Source of the DNA: Candidatus Corynebacterium faecigallinarum
Lineage (GTDB): Bacteria > Actinomycetota > Actinomycetes > Mycobacteriales > Mycobacteriaceae
Assembly: GCA_019120175.1 (NCBI GenBank)
Contig: DWVP01000014.1
Location: forward strand, 124,001 to 188,000
DNA length: 64,000 nt
Reading direction: 5' to 3'
Part shown: one piece after another, positions 53,236 to 61,404 of the stretch
Layout of the letters: every line of letters begins with the position of its first letter
Position numbering within the stretch: position 1 is the stretch's first letter
Translations under genes and position numbers: made by a program
Notes under the pieces: model-generated
Seen by the model: only the letters and a program-made list of their open reading frames with translations
Told to the model about the DNA's origin: nothing
The model's database searches: none

Positions 53236-54234
53236 GGGCGCCACCCGCGTGGATGCGGCGAACATCCCCGCAGCAACGACCACGATGAGGGTGGCGGTGG
53301 CGATGACGGTCCCGGCGTCCCACCCGGCGAGGACGGCCCCGCCGACCGCGCCGGCGATCGTCACACCGAGGTAGGTGCCGGAGGTGTTGAGTGCGATGGC
53401 CGCCTTGGACCCGTCACCGGCGGTGGTCGCAAGACGTGCGGTGAGGGCGGGTGACAAGCTGAATGCGCCGAGGGACTGGACGGCGCCGAGGCAGACCAAC
53501 ACCACGATCAGTGGGAGCGAGTTCAGCGGTGCGGCCAACCAGAGCAGCCAGGATCCGGCGCAGCCGACGGCCAAGGTCAACAGTGACACGACGATGGTGC
53601 GCAGCGGGCCGATCCTGTCCGTGAGTACCCCGCCGATCCACACCCCGACGATGCCGCCGAGTCCGGAGACGGCGAAGGTGACCGCCCGGAGTTCATGGTC
53701 GGGGACCGCCCCGGCGAGGAATGGTGCGAAGTAGGTGAAGGCCATCATCGAGCCGGACATGGCCACCACGTTCACGCCCAGGGTCCGGGCCACCGGCGGG
53801 GAACCCAGGGCGCGGAGCTGCCTACCGACCGGAACAGCGTCCTCACCCTGACCGTCAGACACCATCGTCGAACGGATCATGACGATGGCCAGCAGCGCGC
53901 CGACGGCGAGCACGAGGAAGCTGCCTCGCCAGCTCACGGCCTGGGCGATGAGGGTTCCGGCGGGCACGCCGAGGGCGATCGCACCGGTGACACCCAGGGC
54001 GACGATGCTGATGTAGCGTCCGATCTTCTCCGGCGGCGCCTGGGCGGCCGTCCACGCGAAGATGGCGGGAGTGGATGCCCCGGCGCACAGGGCGGCGATC
54101 ACGCGCAGGGCCATCAGCAGCCAGAAGTCCGAGGTTGCCGCTGCGGCGAGGTCGCCGGCGAGCTCGGGGAGGATGCCGGCGATGACGTAGTCGTCGGTGT
54201 AGAGGATCAGGGCCGCGAAGAGCAGCGCGAACAA
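53233..54234 (-). pseudogene. MFS transporter with internal deletion (about 10 helices, likely inactive)
   Basis: The frame encodes 333 residues against about 390-400 for this DHA1-type family. Helix 1 (FALLFAALILYTDDYVIAGI) ends in LPELAGDLA, where the sequence jumps directly to AAATSDFWLLMALRVIAALC of helix 4. Helices 2 and 3 with motif A are absent, an in-frame deletion. The rest (motif C region AIALGVPAGTLIAQAVSWRG and six C-terminal helices) is preserved. There is no good start: only a TTG at 54234 without a ribosome-binding site. Its probable repressor, the TetR gene 11 bp upstream, is intact. Confidence 0.7.
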
Positions 54235-54245
54235 CCACCGGGGCC

Positions 54246-54842
54246 TCAGTGCGTCCTGCCCGAAGCGGACTGCAACGCCTCGGTGAGCAGGGTCGTCATC
54301 CCCTCGGGTGACAGGGCACCGTGGCTGGTGGAGGCATCGAAGGTCATGCCGACCATGAGGGTCTTGACGGTCATCGCCGCCTGCGGCGTGCGGTCGGCAG
54401 GGACGCCCAGGCCGGTGAGGACGGCGGTCACCACGGAAAGCATGTCGCCTGACATGTGGTCGGTGATGTCCCGGAAGACGTCCTTGGTCCGGGAGGCCAT
54501 CATGAACTCGCCGAGCACGATATTCTCCCGGCGACGGTCCTCGTCGAGGGGGAGCAGCTCGCCGAGTACTGCCACGGCGGTCTCCACGGTGTGGGTTCCC
54601 GGGGTGCCGCTGAGGTCGTGGGATTCCAGGCGGCGGTCCATACTGTCACCGACATCCTCCGCGGCGGCGGCCAGCAGGTCATGTTGGCTGGGGTAGGTGT
54701 TGCGAATGCTGCCGACATTGAGTCCGCTCTCCTCGGCGACTGTGCGGAAGGACAGGCCGTCGACACCTCTGGTCACGATGAGGTGCAGGGCGGCGTCGAG
54801 AATCTGTCGGCGACGCTGGTCAGGATCCACGATCTTCGGCAT
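54246..54842 (-). CDS. TetR-family transcriptional regulator
   Basis: A 198-residue repressor: RRRQILDAALHLIVTRGVDG (about 9-28) and the helix-turn-helix SFRTVAEESGLNVGSIRNTY, then a TetR_C-type domain with EDRRRENIVLGEFMMASRTK. The start is ATG 54842 (MPKIVDPDQRR); an 18-codon longer frame runs across the operator. It precedes the MFS remnant on the same strand, so it probably repressed it and itself through the dyad at 54853-54870. With the transporter damaged, the regulator may have no remaining target, or may control the divergent DUF4442 gene. Confidence 0.86.
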   Translation of the reverse strand: MPKIVDPDQRRRQILDAALHLIVTRGVDGLSFRTVAEESGLNVGSIRNTYPSQHDLLAAAAEDVGDSMDRRLESHDLSGTPGTHTVETAVAVLGELLPLDEDRRRENIVLGEFMMASRTKDVFRDITDHMSGDMLSVVTAVLTGLGVPADRTPQAAMTVKTLMVGMTFDASTSHGALSPEGMTTLLTEALQSASGRTH

Positions 54843-54852
54843 GGCCGCTAAT

Positions 54853-54870
54853 TTATTACGGGTGTGATAA
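54853..54870. promoter_or_regulatory. TetR operator candidate
   Basis: TTATTAC-GGGT-GTGATAA forms an 18-bp dyad (six of seven arm positions match) 10 nt upstream of the tetR start. It is AT-rich in a GC-rich setting and lies between tetR and the divergent DUF4442 gene. Confidence 0.6.
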
Positions 54871-54919
54871 AAAGTGGAACCGCCTCCACCGGACACCCCA
54901 ACGTCCTAGCATCGACCCT

Positions 54920-55405
54920 GTGCTGAAACCATCCCCACGCCAGCTGAAGCTCGCGCTCAATTTCTTCCCGCCCTATGTCGGCTCCGGCATCCGCATGCGC
55001 TACATCGCCGACGACGGATCACGCGTGGTGACCACCCACCGTCCCCGGCGGATCAACGCCAACCTCGTCGGCACCGCCTTCGGCGGTACGATCCAGACCA
55101 TGACCGACGGGTTCTACCTGTTCATGGGGATGACCCGACTCGGGAGGGACTACAACGTGTGGGATGCCGAATCCCACGTGACCTACCTCAAACCGGGCAG
55201 GGGACGCATCACGGCGGACATGCGCACCGATGACGCCACCTTCGACCTCATCCGGGAGAGGACCGCCGACGGGTCGAAGCACCTGCACTGGTTCACCACC
55301 GAGATCACCGACTCCTCAGGTGATGTCGTGGCGACCGTGCGTAGCCGGGTCTACTTCCGGCTCAAGGAGAAGGCGAGGGCGCGCGTGCCTCAGCGCACTT
55401 CGTAG
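54920..55405 (+). CDS. DUF4442 domain hotdog-fold protein (thioesterase-like)
   Basis: A 161-residue hotdog-fold protein: KLALNFFPPYVGSGIRMRYI (about 10-29), NANLVGTAFGGTIQTMTDGF (about 48-67), DAESHVTYLKPGRGRITADM and VVATVRSRVYFRLK. The family resembles PaaI-type thioesterases; catalytic activity is untested for most members. The GTG at 54920 is preceded by TAGCAT (54907-54912), 7 nt away, indicating leaderless transcription. The 3' end overlaps the convergent HMG-CoA synthase gene by 16 bp. A link to that acyl-CoA pathway is possible but not shown. Confidence 0.85.
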   Translation: MLKPSPRQLKLALNFFPPYVGSGIRMRYIADDGSRVVTTHRPRRINANLVGTAFGGTIQTMTDGFYLFMGMTRLGRDYNVWDAESHVTYLKPGRGRITADMRTDDATFDLIRERTADGSKHLHWFTTEITDSSGDVVATVRSRVYFRLKEKARARVPQRTS

Positions 55406-56577
55406 CGGCGTGCCTGGTCGGCGACACCGGCGAAGCGGAACGGGCCCGTGGTCACCTCAGCGGTGACCTGGTCAGAGCTGGTGCCGTGCGGTGCCGAATG
55501 CAGCGCGCGGTACTCCTCGATGCTCACCGGGACCCGGGTGTCCAACAGGGTGGCGGCACGCTCCGGGTTGCGACGCTGCAGGTAGCCGGGCTGCACGACA
55601 CCTGTGAGGAACTCGGAGACACAACCGGAACCGTAGCTGAACAGGCCGATGCGCTTGCCGGCCAGGTCGTCCTCGTGGTCGATCAGCGAGGCCAGGCAGG
55701 AGTACAGCGAGGCGGTGTAGCTGTTGCCGAGGCGACGGTTGTAGCGCGAGCCGGTCTCCAGGCCGGTGTCGCGGCCGTCGGCCTCGTCGCCGGGGTTCAG
55801 GGCGGTGCTGATGTCGTCACCGCTGACCTCGCGCAGTCGGGCCTGGGCCTTCTTCGCCATCTTGGTGTACGGCTGGTGGTAGATGACCCGGTCGATGTCG
55901 CCGATGGCAGGGCCGCCCTGGGACTGCAGGTCAGCCCAGGCGTCCGAGACGGCGTCGAGGTAGGCGCCCACGGAGAGGTGCCCGTCGACCACGGCGGTGG
56001 TGGAGTCGTTGGGACGCCAGAAGTCGTCGACGTCGGTGGTGGAGATGCCGTTGGCCGGCTCGATCTCCAGCAGCTCCGGGTCGGCGGAGACCAGCATGGC
56101 GACCGCACCGGCCCCCTGGGTCGGCTCACCGGGGGAATCGAGCAGGTAACGGGCATTGTCGGAGGCGATGATCAACACACGCTCCTGCGGGGAGCGGGCG
56201 ACGATGCCGATGGCGGCCTGCAGGGCGGCGGTGCCGCCGTAGCAGGCCTGCTTCATCTCCACGACGCGCACGGAGTGCGGCAGGCCGAGCAGCTTGGCGG
56301 CGGAGATGCCGGCGGCCTTCGACTGGTCCACACCACTCTCGGTGGCGAACAGCAGGGTACGAATCCCCTCGATGCCGTTGCGCTCCAGCAACGGCTTGGC
56401 CGCCGCGGCACCCATGGTGACGATGTCCTCGTCCTCGGCGAGCATGCTCATCTCGGACTGGCCGAGGCCCAGGACGTACTTGCCGGGGGCGATCCCGGCG
56501 TGGTCGGCGAGTTGCGCCAGGTCGACAACGTGGTGGCCGGTGGCCATCTCCAGGTCGTGGATACCAATTGCGGTCAT
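55390..56577 (-). CDS. mvaS: hydroxymethylglutaryl-CoA synthase
   Basis: Condenses acetyl-CoA and acetoacetyl-CoA to HMG-CoA in the mevalonate pathway. The 395-residue thiolase-fold protein has catalytic Glu80 in FATESGVDQSKA, the nucleophile Cys112 in VVEMKQACYGGTAALQAA and the His in VIYHQPYTKMAKKA, at positions equivalent to the Staphylococcus-type bacterial enzyme. GLFSYGSGCVSEFL near the C-terminus is also typical. It lies 16 bp downstream of the HMG-CoA reductase gene on the same strand. Most corynebacteria rely on the MEP pathway, so this pair is unusual; the lower mevalonate genes are not in the window. Confidence 0.93.
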   Translation of the reverse strand: MTAIGIHDLEMATGHHVVDLAQLADHAGIAPGKYVLGLGQSEMSMLAEDEDIVTMGAAAAKPLLERNGIEGIRTLLFATESGVDQSKAAGISAAKLLGLPHSVRVVEMKQACYGGTAALQAAIGIVARSPQERVLIIASDNARYLLDSPGEPTQGAGAVAMLVSADPELLEIEPANGISTTDVDDFWRPNDSTTAVVDGHLSVGAYLDAVSDAWADLQSQGGPAIGDIDRVIYHQPYTKMAKKAQARLREVSGDDISTALNPGDEADGRDTGLETGSRYNRRLGNSYTASLYSCLASLIDHEDDLAGKRIGLFSYGSGCVSEFLTGVVQPGYLQRRNPERAATLLDTRVPVSIEEYRALHSAPHGTSSDQVTAEVTTGPFRFAGVADQARRYEVR

Positions 56578-56593
56578 GATCTTCTCGCCTTCT

Positions 56594-57646
56594 CTATCGT
56601 TCCATGCTCAGATGGGTGGACATCAGTTCGCCGGGGTTGGTCTGCGCGGCCAGCAGGGAGAGCTCGCCACACAGCACCGTTGCGGCCACCAGGGAGGCCA
56701 GGCGACGGGAGTTCTCCCCGACCTTGCGGTTCTCCCGGCAGCCCATGCGCTCAAGTGCTTCGGTGACATCGTCGTGGTGCTTTCCACTGCCAACGGTACC
56801 CACAATGATATTCGGAAGGGTGCAGGAGAAGTACAGTCCGTCCTCCCGGGCCTCGGCGTAGGTGATGCCCTGGGAGCCCTCGACGATGTTCGCGGCGTCC
56901 TGCCCGGTCGCCAGGTAGATGCCCAGCAACATGTTCGCGTAGTGGGCGTTGGCCGAGCGCAAAGCACCGGCGATCGTGGAGCCGACCAGGTTCTTCTGCA
57001 CCACGATCTCGGCGATGGCTGATGCGGTGGTGCGCAGGCGGCGCTCGACGACCTCGTGCGGCAGGAAGAGGTCGGCGACGACGTTCTTGCCGCGGCCGAG
57101 GATGCCGTTGACGGCCGTGGCTTTCTTATCGCTGCAGAAGTTTCCGGACACCGAGCCGTAGGACAGACCGAGGTCCCAGGACAGGATCCGCTCCATCAGG
57201 GCGTCGGCGGCCTTGGTGACCATGTTGTGGCCGGAGGCGTCACCGGGGTGCAGTTCGAAACGGACGTAAAGCAGGTTGCCGACGATTTCGGGGTGCAGGT
57301 CCACCAGCCGACCGTGGGTGGTGGTGGTCGACACCGTGTCCTGCAGGTCCTCGAGGCGGGCGGTGATCGTGCGGGACGCTTCGGCGGCGACCGCACCGTC
57401 CTCGGCGGTGAACAGAACGGACCTGGTCATACACTCGGAGACGACGGTGGTGCGGATGCCGTCCGGCACCTCCCGTGAGATGCTGGCACCACGACCGACC
57501 GACGGCCACAGAGGGGTCTCGAAGGTTGCCAGAGGGACCTCCACCTCCTCGTAGCCCGACCCGTCGGTGAATGCGGTGCCACTGACCCGCAGCGGCCCAA
57601 CCCACTGGGTCGGGATCGAGGTCGTGGTCGGCTCTGGTCTGTTCAA
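56594..57646 (-). CDS. mvaA: hydroxymethylglutaryl-CoA reductase
   Basis: Reduces HMG-CoA to mevalonate. The 350-residue protein carries all four catalytic positions: Glu in PLATFETPLWPSVGRGA, Lys in SGNFCSDKKATAVNGI, Asp in YLATGQDAANIVEG and His in STHLSMER at the end. The NAD(P) segment GDASGHNMVTKAAD and GTVGSGK are also present. The pattern resembles class I (eukaryote/archaea/Streptomyces-like) more than class II. The N-terminal ENxIG-containing segment of other HMGRs is missing, so the protein is short. It starts at TTG 57646 with AAAGG upstream and forms an operon with mvaS. Confidence 0.92.
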   Translation of the reverse strand: MNRPEPTTTSIPTQWVGPLRVSGTAFTDGSGYEEVEVPLATFETPLWPSVGRGASISREVPDGIRTTVVSECMTRSVLFTAEDGAVAAEASRTITARLEDLQDTVSTTTTHGRLVDLHPEIVGNLLYVRFELHPGDASGHNMVTKAADALMERILSWDLGLSYGSVSGNFCSDKKATAVNGILGRGKNVVADLFLPHEVVERRLRTTASAIAEIVVQKNLVGSTIAGALRSANAHYANMLLGIYLATGQDAANIVEGSQGITYAEAREDGLYFSCTLPNIIVGTVGSGKHHDDVTEALERMGCRENRKVGENSRRLASLVAATVLCGELSLLAAQTNPGELMSTHLSMER

Positions 57647-57711
57647 CGCGTACCTTTCTGGGGCCGGGCGGCGCGCGGATGCGCCACCGGCAGGGCGGAT
57701 GGTCTGCTTGT

Positions 57712-57726
57712 GTACGTCCAGCGTAC
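57712..57726. promoter_or_regulatory. palindrome upstream of mvaA
   Basis: GTACG-TCCAG-CGTAC, a perfect 5-bp dyad, 66 nt upstream of the mvaA start and 35 nt past the ogt stop. A possible regulator site, but short enough to arise by chance. Confidence 0.3.
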
Positions 57727-57760
57727 CGTCCGGTGTCTGAACCGCGGCATGGTTCCCCGA

Positions 57761-58399
57761 TCAAGCTGCGATGGGGGCACTTCGCTCCAGCTCCAGCAGC
57801 AGTTTCTTGGCCTCGAGACCGCCGCGGTAGCCGCCCAGTGTGCCGTCGGTCCGCAGGACGCGGTGGCAGGGCACGACGACAGGGATCGGATTGGTGGCAC
57901 AGGCCGTGCCGACCGCCCGGACGGCCTTCGGGTTCCCGACGGCCTCAGCGACCTCCTTGTACGAGCGGGTGCTGCCGAAATCGATGTGCGGCAGGTACTG
58001 CTGGACGATCTGCCGGAACGGCTCTGTGTTCTTTGATGCCCGTGCACTGGCCGATGCTGACATGCTGAAGTCGAGCGGGAGATCGAAACTGTGGCGGTCG
58101 CCGGCGAAGTACTCATCGAGTTCCCGGGCCACCACGTCGAGCGGCTTCGGGTTCTCGATGATGCGGGGGCTGATCCTCTCCGAGAGTTCGGTGAGCACGG
58201 CGTCGGTGTCCTCGTTCTCGAAGGCGACCCGGACCAGGCCGGTGTCGGTGGTCGCCAGGAACAGGGGACCGATCGGGGAGTCGACGGTGCGGTAGGAAAC
58301 GTCCACCAGATTCTCCTGGTCCGCTTCCTCTGCCAGGCGTCCGGTGAGTCGGCGCAGTTCGGTGTCGGAGACCGGTAGTTGGTCCGTGAGGTCAGACAT
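57761..58399 (-). CDS. ogt: methylated-DNA--[protein]-cysteine S-methyltransferase
   Basis: Suicide repair protein for O6-alkylguanine. The 212-residue protein has the active-site PCHR in IPVVVPCHRVLRTDGTLGGY (about 179-198), the helix-turn-helix region YKEVAEAVGNPKAVRAVGTA and the N-terminal domain SPIGPLFLATTDTGLVRVAF. An Ala/Ser-rich insertion (SMSASASARASKN, about 126-138) lies between the domains, which is unusual. The start at 58399 overlaps the ECF sigma gene by 8 bp, so repair and sigma factor are co-expressed, an arrangement that recurs in actinobacteria. Confidence 0.92.
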   Translation of the reverse strand: MSDLTDQLPVSDTELRRLTGRLAEEADQENLVDVSYRTVDSPIGPLFLATTDTGLVRVAFENEDTDAVLTELSERISPRIIENPKPLDVVARELDEYFAGDRHSFDLPLDFSMSASASARASKNTEPFRQIVQQYLPHIDFGSTRSYKEVAEAVGNPKAVRAVGTACATNPIPVVVPCHRVLRTDGTLGGYRGGLEAKKLLLELERSAPIAA

Positions 58400-58910
58400 G
58401 GGGATTCTCCAGTTCGGGGAGTTCGGTGGCGCCGTCGGCGTTCCAGGTGCGTCGTAGCGTCCTGATGCCGTCTGAGGCCGCGCGGCGGACCGCGTCGGGT
58501 GTTCCACCGATGAGTTCGGCGGTCTCGGCATGGGGGAGTCCGCCGAGATAGTGGTAAGCGACGGCGAGGCGTTGACGTTCGGGGAGCGCTGCGACGGCGT
58601 CCCACAGGGAATGACGGTCGAGGTCCTCACCTGGTTCGGTGCGGGACGACACGACGTCTGGAATCTCGTCGGTCGGGACGGCGTGGCGAGCACGCGCCCT
58701 GGTGATGTCGACGGCCTTCCGGTGGGCGATACGGACCAGCCAGGCCTCGAGGTTGTTGACCCGGGACGTCTCCTCCCAGGTGCGCAGCGCGGTGAGGAAG
58801 GTCTCCGACCAGGCGTCCTCGGCGTCAGTCGACGCGCCGAGGACGGCACGGCAGACCCGCAGCACGGTGGCTCCGTGCTGCTTGACCGCGCGGTCGAAGG
58901 GGAGTGTCAT
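58392..58910 (-). CDS. ECF RNA polymerase sigma factor
   Basis: A 172-residue sigma-70 family factor. Region 2 is about 3-75 (VLRVCRAVLGASTDAEDAWS, then TFLTALRTWEETSRVNNLEA and WLVRIAHRKAVDITRAR), and region 4 about 105-160 (LPERQRLAVAYHYLGGLPHA, AELIGGTPDAVRRAASDG). No anti-sigma gene is adjacent; the downstream ogt gene is probably a partner or target. The second ATG (58910) is chosen because TACCCT lies 8 nt upstream, pointing to a leaderless mRNA; ATG 58916 is the alternative. Confidence 0.88.
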   Translation of the reverse strand: MTLPFDRAVKQHGATVLRVCRAVLGASTDAEDAWSETFLTALRTWEETSRVNNLEAWLVRIAHRKAVDITRARARHAVPTDEIPDVVSSRTEPGEDLDRHSLWDAVAALPERQRLAVAYHYLGGLPHAETAELIGGTPDAVRRAASDGIRTLRRTWNADGATELPELENPHV

Positions 58911-58983
58911 CCTCATACAGGGTAGACGCGCGGGGTCACGGAAATGTGAGGTCCGCGCTGTGAGGTCGCCGTGACCTGCACTT

Positions 58984-59010
58984 TGTCACGAGTCGGATAG
59001 CCGCCTCGTC
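58984..59010 (+). promoter_or_regulatory. ECF41-type promoter
   Basis: TGTCACG (58984-58990), exactly 16 nt, then CGTC (59007-59010). This matches the published ECF41 consensus (TGTCACA-16-CGTC) except for the last -35 base. It lies 8 nt before the start codon of the ECF41 partner gene, so the transcript would begin at or just before the ATG. Confidence 0.85.
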
Positions 59011-59018
59011 TGGTCCGT

Positions 59019-59447
59019 ATGGCACATTTCGATTTCACGAAGACCCACAAACGCACCTACGCCGCCGCCGGTGCTCTGGAACTGGCAGCACGATCCGGGC
59101 TGACCCGCGAGCAGCGACTGCTGGTGGAGCTCCGGGCGTCCTACCTGAACAACTGCATTTTCTGCATCAACATGCACTCCGAGGAGGCGATCAAGCACGG
59201 CTACGGCGAGCAGTGGTGCGAGGCCATCCGCGACTGGGAGCCTGGGGGCGGCTGCGACACTTTCACCGCCGAGCAGGAACTGATCCTGGAGTTCACCACC
59301 ATGGGGACCAGGCTGTCCGAGGGGTACGACCCAGAGCTGCAGGGACGGGTGGTCTCGGAGTTCGGTGAGAAACTCACCGGCGCGCTGATCAGTGAGATCG
59401 CGGCGATCAACACGTGGAACAGGATCAGCGTACTGTCCGAAAAATGA
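59019..59447 (+). CDS. carboxymuconolactone decarboxylase/AhpD-like protein (ECF41 partner)
   Basis: A 142-residue AhpD-like fold protein with the redox CxxC in NNCIFCINMHSEEAIKHGYG (about 47-66), including the conserved downstream His. Such proteins are the usual neighbours and targets of ECF41 sigma factors. The ATG at 59019 has no ribosome-binding site; the -10 CGTC ends 8 nt before it, implying a leaderless mRNA. The start overlaps nothing upstream; the 3' end overlaps the sigma gene by 4 bp (ATGA). Role: probably peroxide or thiol redox chemistry; the substrate is unknown. Confidence 0.88.
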   Translation: MAHFDFTKTHKRTYAAAGALELAARSGLTREQRLLVELRASYLNNCIFCINMHSEEAIKHGYGEQWCEAIRDWEPGGGCDTFTAEQELILEFTTMGTRLSEGYDPELQGRVVSEFGEKLTGALISEIAAINTWNRISVLSEK

Positions 59448-60250
59448 GCGATGTCGCCGATTCTCTCCACCTGTGGCAGGCGGAGCGCCCGCGACTGCTC
59501 GGTCTGGCGTACACCGTCCTCGGGTCCTGGCAGGACGCCGAGGACGTCGTCTCCGAGGCATGGCTGCGCCTGGAGTCCGCGTCCGGATCCGGCGGAGAGC
59601 CGCGGGACATGCCGGCCTGGTCGACGACGGTCGTCTCCCGCCTCGCGCTGGACGCTGCGACGTCGTCGGCGAAACGTCGGGAGAACTACGTCGGACCGTG
59701 GCTACCAGAGGTCGTCCTGGACGATGCCGGGCCTGCCGACCAGGTGGTCCTCGGAGAACGGGTCGACCTGGCCTTCATCCGGTTGCTGCAGACACTCTCA
59801 CCGCAGGACCGGGTGATCGTGGTGCTCGCCGATGTCGCCGGTATGGGCCATGCACAGATCGCGGGGTCGGTCGGCACGACCCCGTCGGCGACCAGACAGC
59901 GGCTGCGACGGGCGCGTGCGTCCCTGTCGAAGACACCGGAAGCTCCGTCGCCGGTCGTCGCCGACCGCGACGTGCTGGACGCTCTGGCGGAGGCATTGAA
60001 CACCGGGGACCTGCAGGCCCTGGTGGAACAGTTGTCCGAGGACTGTGTGTTGTGGACCGACTCCGGTGGCCTCACCCGCGCGGCACGGAATCCGATCATT
60101 GGCTCGGCGAAGGTCGTCCGGTTCCTGGACGGGCTCATCGGGAAGTACGGGATGCCCGACCTCAGCGTGGTCGAGGCGTCCAGCGGGCCGCTGTTGCGCG
60201 CGGACTCCTCGGACCTGACCCGCGGCATCACCCTCGAGGTGACGGCGTAG
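59444..60250 (+). CDS. ECF41-family sigma factor (SigJ-like) with SnoaL-type extension, C-terminally shortened
   Basis: A 268-residue sigma factor. Region 2 RLLGLAYTVLGSWQDAEDVV (about 16-35), region 4 LSPQDRVIVVLADVAGMGHA, the ECF41 linker motif as PWLPEV (about 86-91) and a C-terminal SnoaL-like domain with the DGGGR-type motif as TDSGGLTRAARNPIIG (about 206-221). The extension controls activity in this family. The protein ends at LTRGITLEVTA, where about 15-25 residues of the usual extension are missing, probably because of a deletion (see finding at 60200). It is coupled to the AhpD-like gene and probably transcribes its own operon. Confidence 0.87.
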   Translation: MSDVADSLHLWQAERPRLLGLAYTVLGSWQDAEDVVSEAWLRLESASGSGGEPRDMPAWSTTVVSRLALDAATSSAKRRENYVGPWLPEVVLDDAGPADQVVLGERVDLAFIRLLQTLSPQDRVIVVLADVAGMGHAQIAGSVGTTPSATRQRLRRARASLSKTPEAPSPVVADRDVLDALAEALNTGDLQALVEQLSEDCVLWTDSGGLTRAARNPIIGSAKVVRFLDGLIGKYGMPDLSVVEASSGPLLRADSSDLTRGITLEVTA

Positions 60251-60955
60251 TCCGTCTTCATCCGCTGCGGTGAGGCGCACGCCGAGGTCGTGAACCGTGG
60301 TGATGACCTCCTCTGCCCCGATCGAGGTCTGTTCGGTGGGCTGGCCGGGGCGGCGCACCGTGCGGTGAGTGCTCGTCACCGTCACGTGGGATTGGTCCAT
60401 GAATTTGCTGACCACGAGGGATCGGTGGAAGGGGCCGGCATTCCTGTCCGAGACGATCACGAAGTGTCCGGACCGGATGTCGTGGGGGACCACCGGGAGT
60501 TCGTCTAGCCCGGTCACCTCCAGACCGTACAGGCCGGTGGCGCCCTCAGGAGCGTCGCCGATGAAGCGGACGGCCGCGCCGGGCAGCGGGACTGTGGTGC
60601 CGTCGGCGGGGATCTGGAGCAGGTCCGCGAGGAATTGTGCGTCCTGCTCCGGGGATCCGCTGGCGACCAGCAGGGCACTGAGGTCCGGACGATCCGGGTC
60701 GAGCTCCTCACCCTGGGCGGCGCGGTGGTCAGCACGCATCTGGGCGATGACCTGGCGGGGTGGGTCATAGGCGATGAAGAAGGGCACGTGACCCGGGGTG
60801 TCGGGCAGGAAGACCTCGGTGAAACCGGCGTCCTGATCCTCGAAGCGCACGGTGTCGACGATGATCTCGTGGTCGATGCCCCAAGCCCCGTTGCGGAAAC
60901 CGGGCATCGTGAGTGCTGCGTGGGTGGCGAGACCTGCCGCCTCATAGGAAGACAT
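59798..60955 (-). pseudogene. glyoxalase-like (VOC) domain protein, both ends damaged
   Basis: The convincing coding part is about 60245-60997. FDHLIHWGSDLYAAMSSYEA (upstream of the first ATG), GFRNGAWGIDHEIIVDTVRF, VFLPDTPGHVPFFIAYDPPR and NAGPFHRSLVVSKFMDQSHV look like a glyoxalase-like domain protein. No ATG/GTG/TTG lies between the upstream TAG and FDHLIHW; only CTG is available, so the 5' end is lost or unusual. Downstream of LGVRLTAADEDG the frame runs 450 bp antisense through the sigma gene without meaningful content. The stop is the first one met by chance. Probably truncated on both sides. Confidence 0.5.
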
Positions 60956-61071
60956 GGCGGCATAGAGGTCAGAGCCCCAGTGGATGAGGTGGTCGAAGGA
61001 AGCTGGTGGTGTGGTGGTCTTGGACTCTGTGTAACACAGGGCCCACTAACTTCGGGCGTATTCGAACGGCC

Positions 61072-61332
61072 TCAGCTGTTGGACTCGGCCTTGTTCTTCT
61101 GGAACTGCTTGTAGGCGAGCCAGCCGACCAGGATGATCAGCAGCAGCGGCAGCAGCCTGAACACCACCGCCACCGCCCCGGCGAAGGCGGTGCTGATGGC
61201 GACGATCGCGAGGACCAGGGTGATGACGCCGAGAATCGACGCCCAGCCCCAACGGTCCTGGTCTGCTGCCCACCAGGCACCGGCGCCGGAGATCGCTCCG
61301 AAGATGAGGGAGGTGATTGCTGTACCGAACAT
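61072..61332 (-). CDS. small membrane protein of unknown function
   Basis: An 86-residue protein from ATG 61332. TSLIFGAISGAGAWWAADQD starts the first hydrophobic stretch, and ILGVITLVLAIVAISTAFAG and VFRLLPLLLIILVGWLAYKQ make two further helices, followed by a basic tail. GGACACCCC upstream gives a weak ribosome-binding site (AAAGGACA). No family recognised. It lies between the glyoxalase-like remnant and the SDR gene, which is divergent. Confidence 0.6.
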   Translation of the reverse strand: MFGTAITSLIFGAISGAGAWWAADQDRWGWASILGVITLVLAIVAISTAFAGAVAVVFRLLPLLLIILVGWLAYKQFQKNKAESNS

Positions 61333-61404
61333 GGGGTGTCCTTTCGTTGGGGCACGACACGGGGGCACGACATGGGGACGCAGTGGGTGACTACGATCGT
61401 GGCC

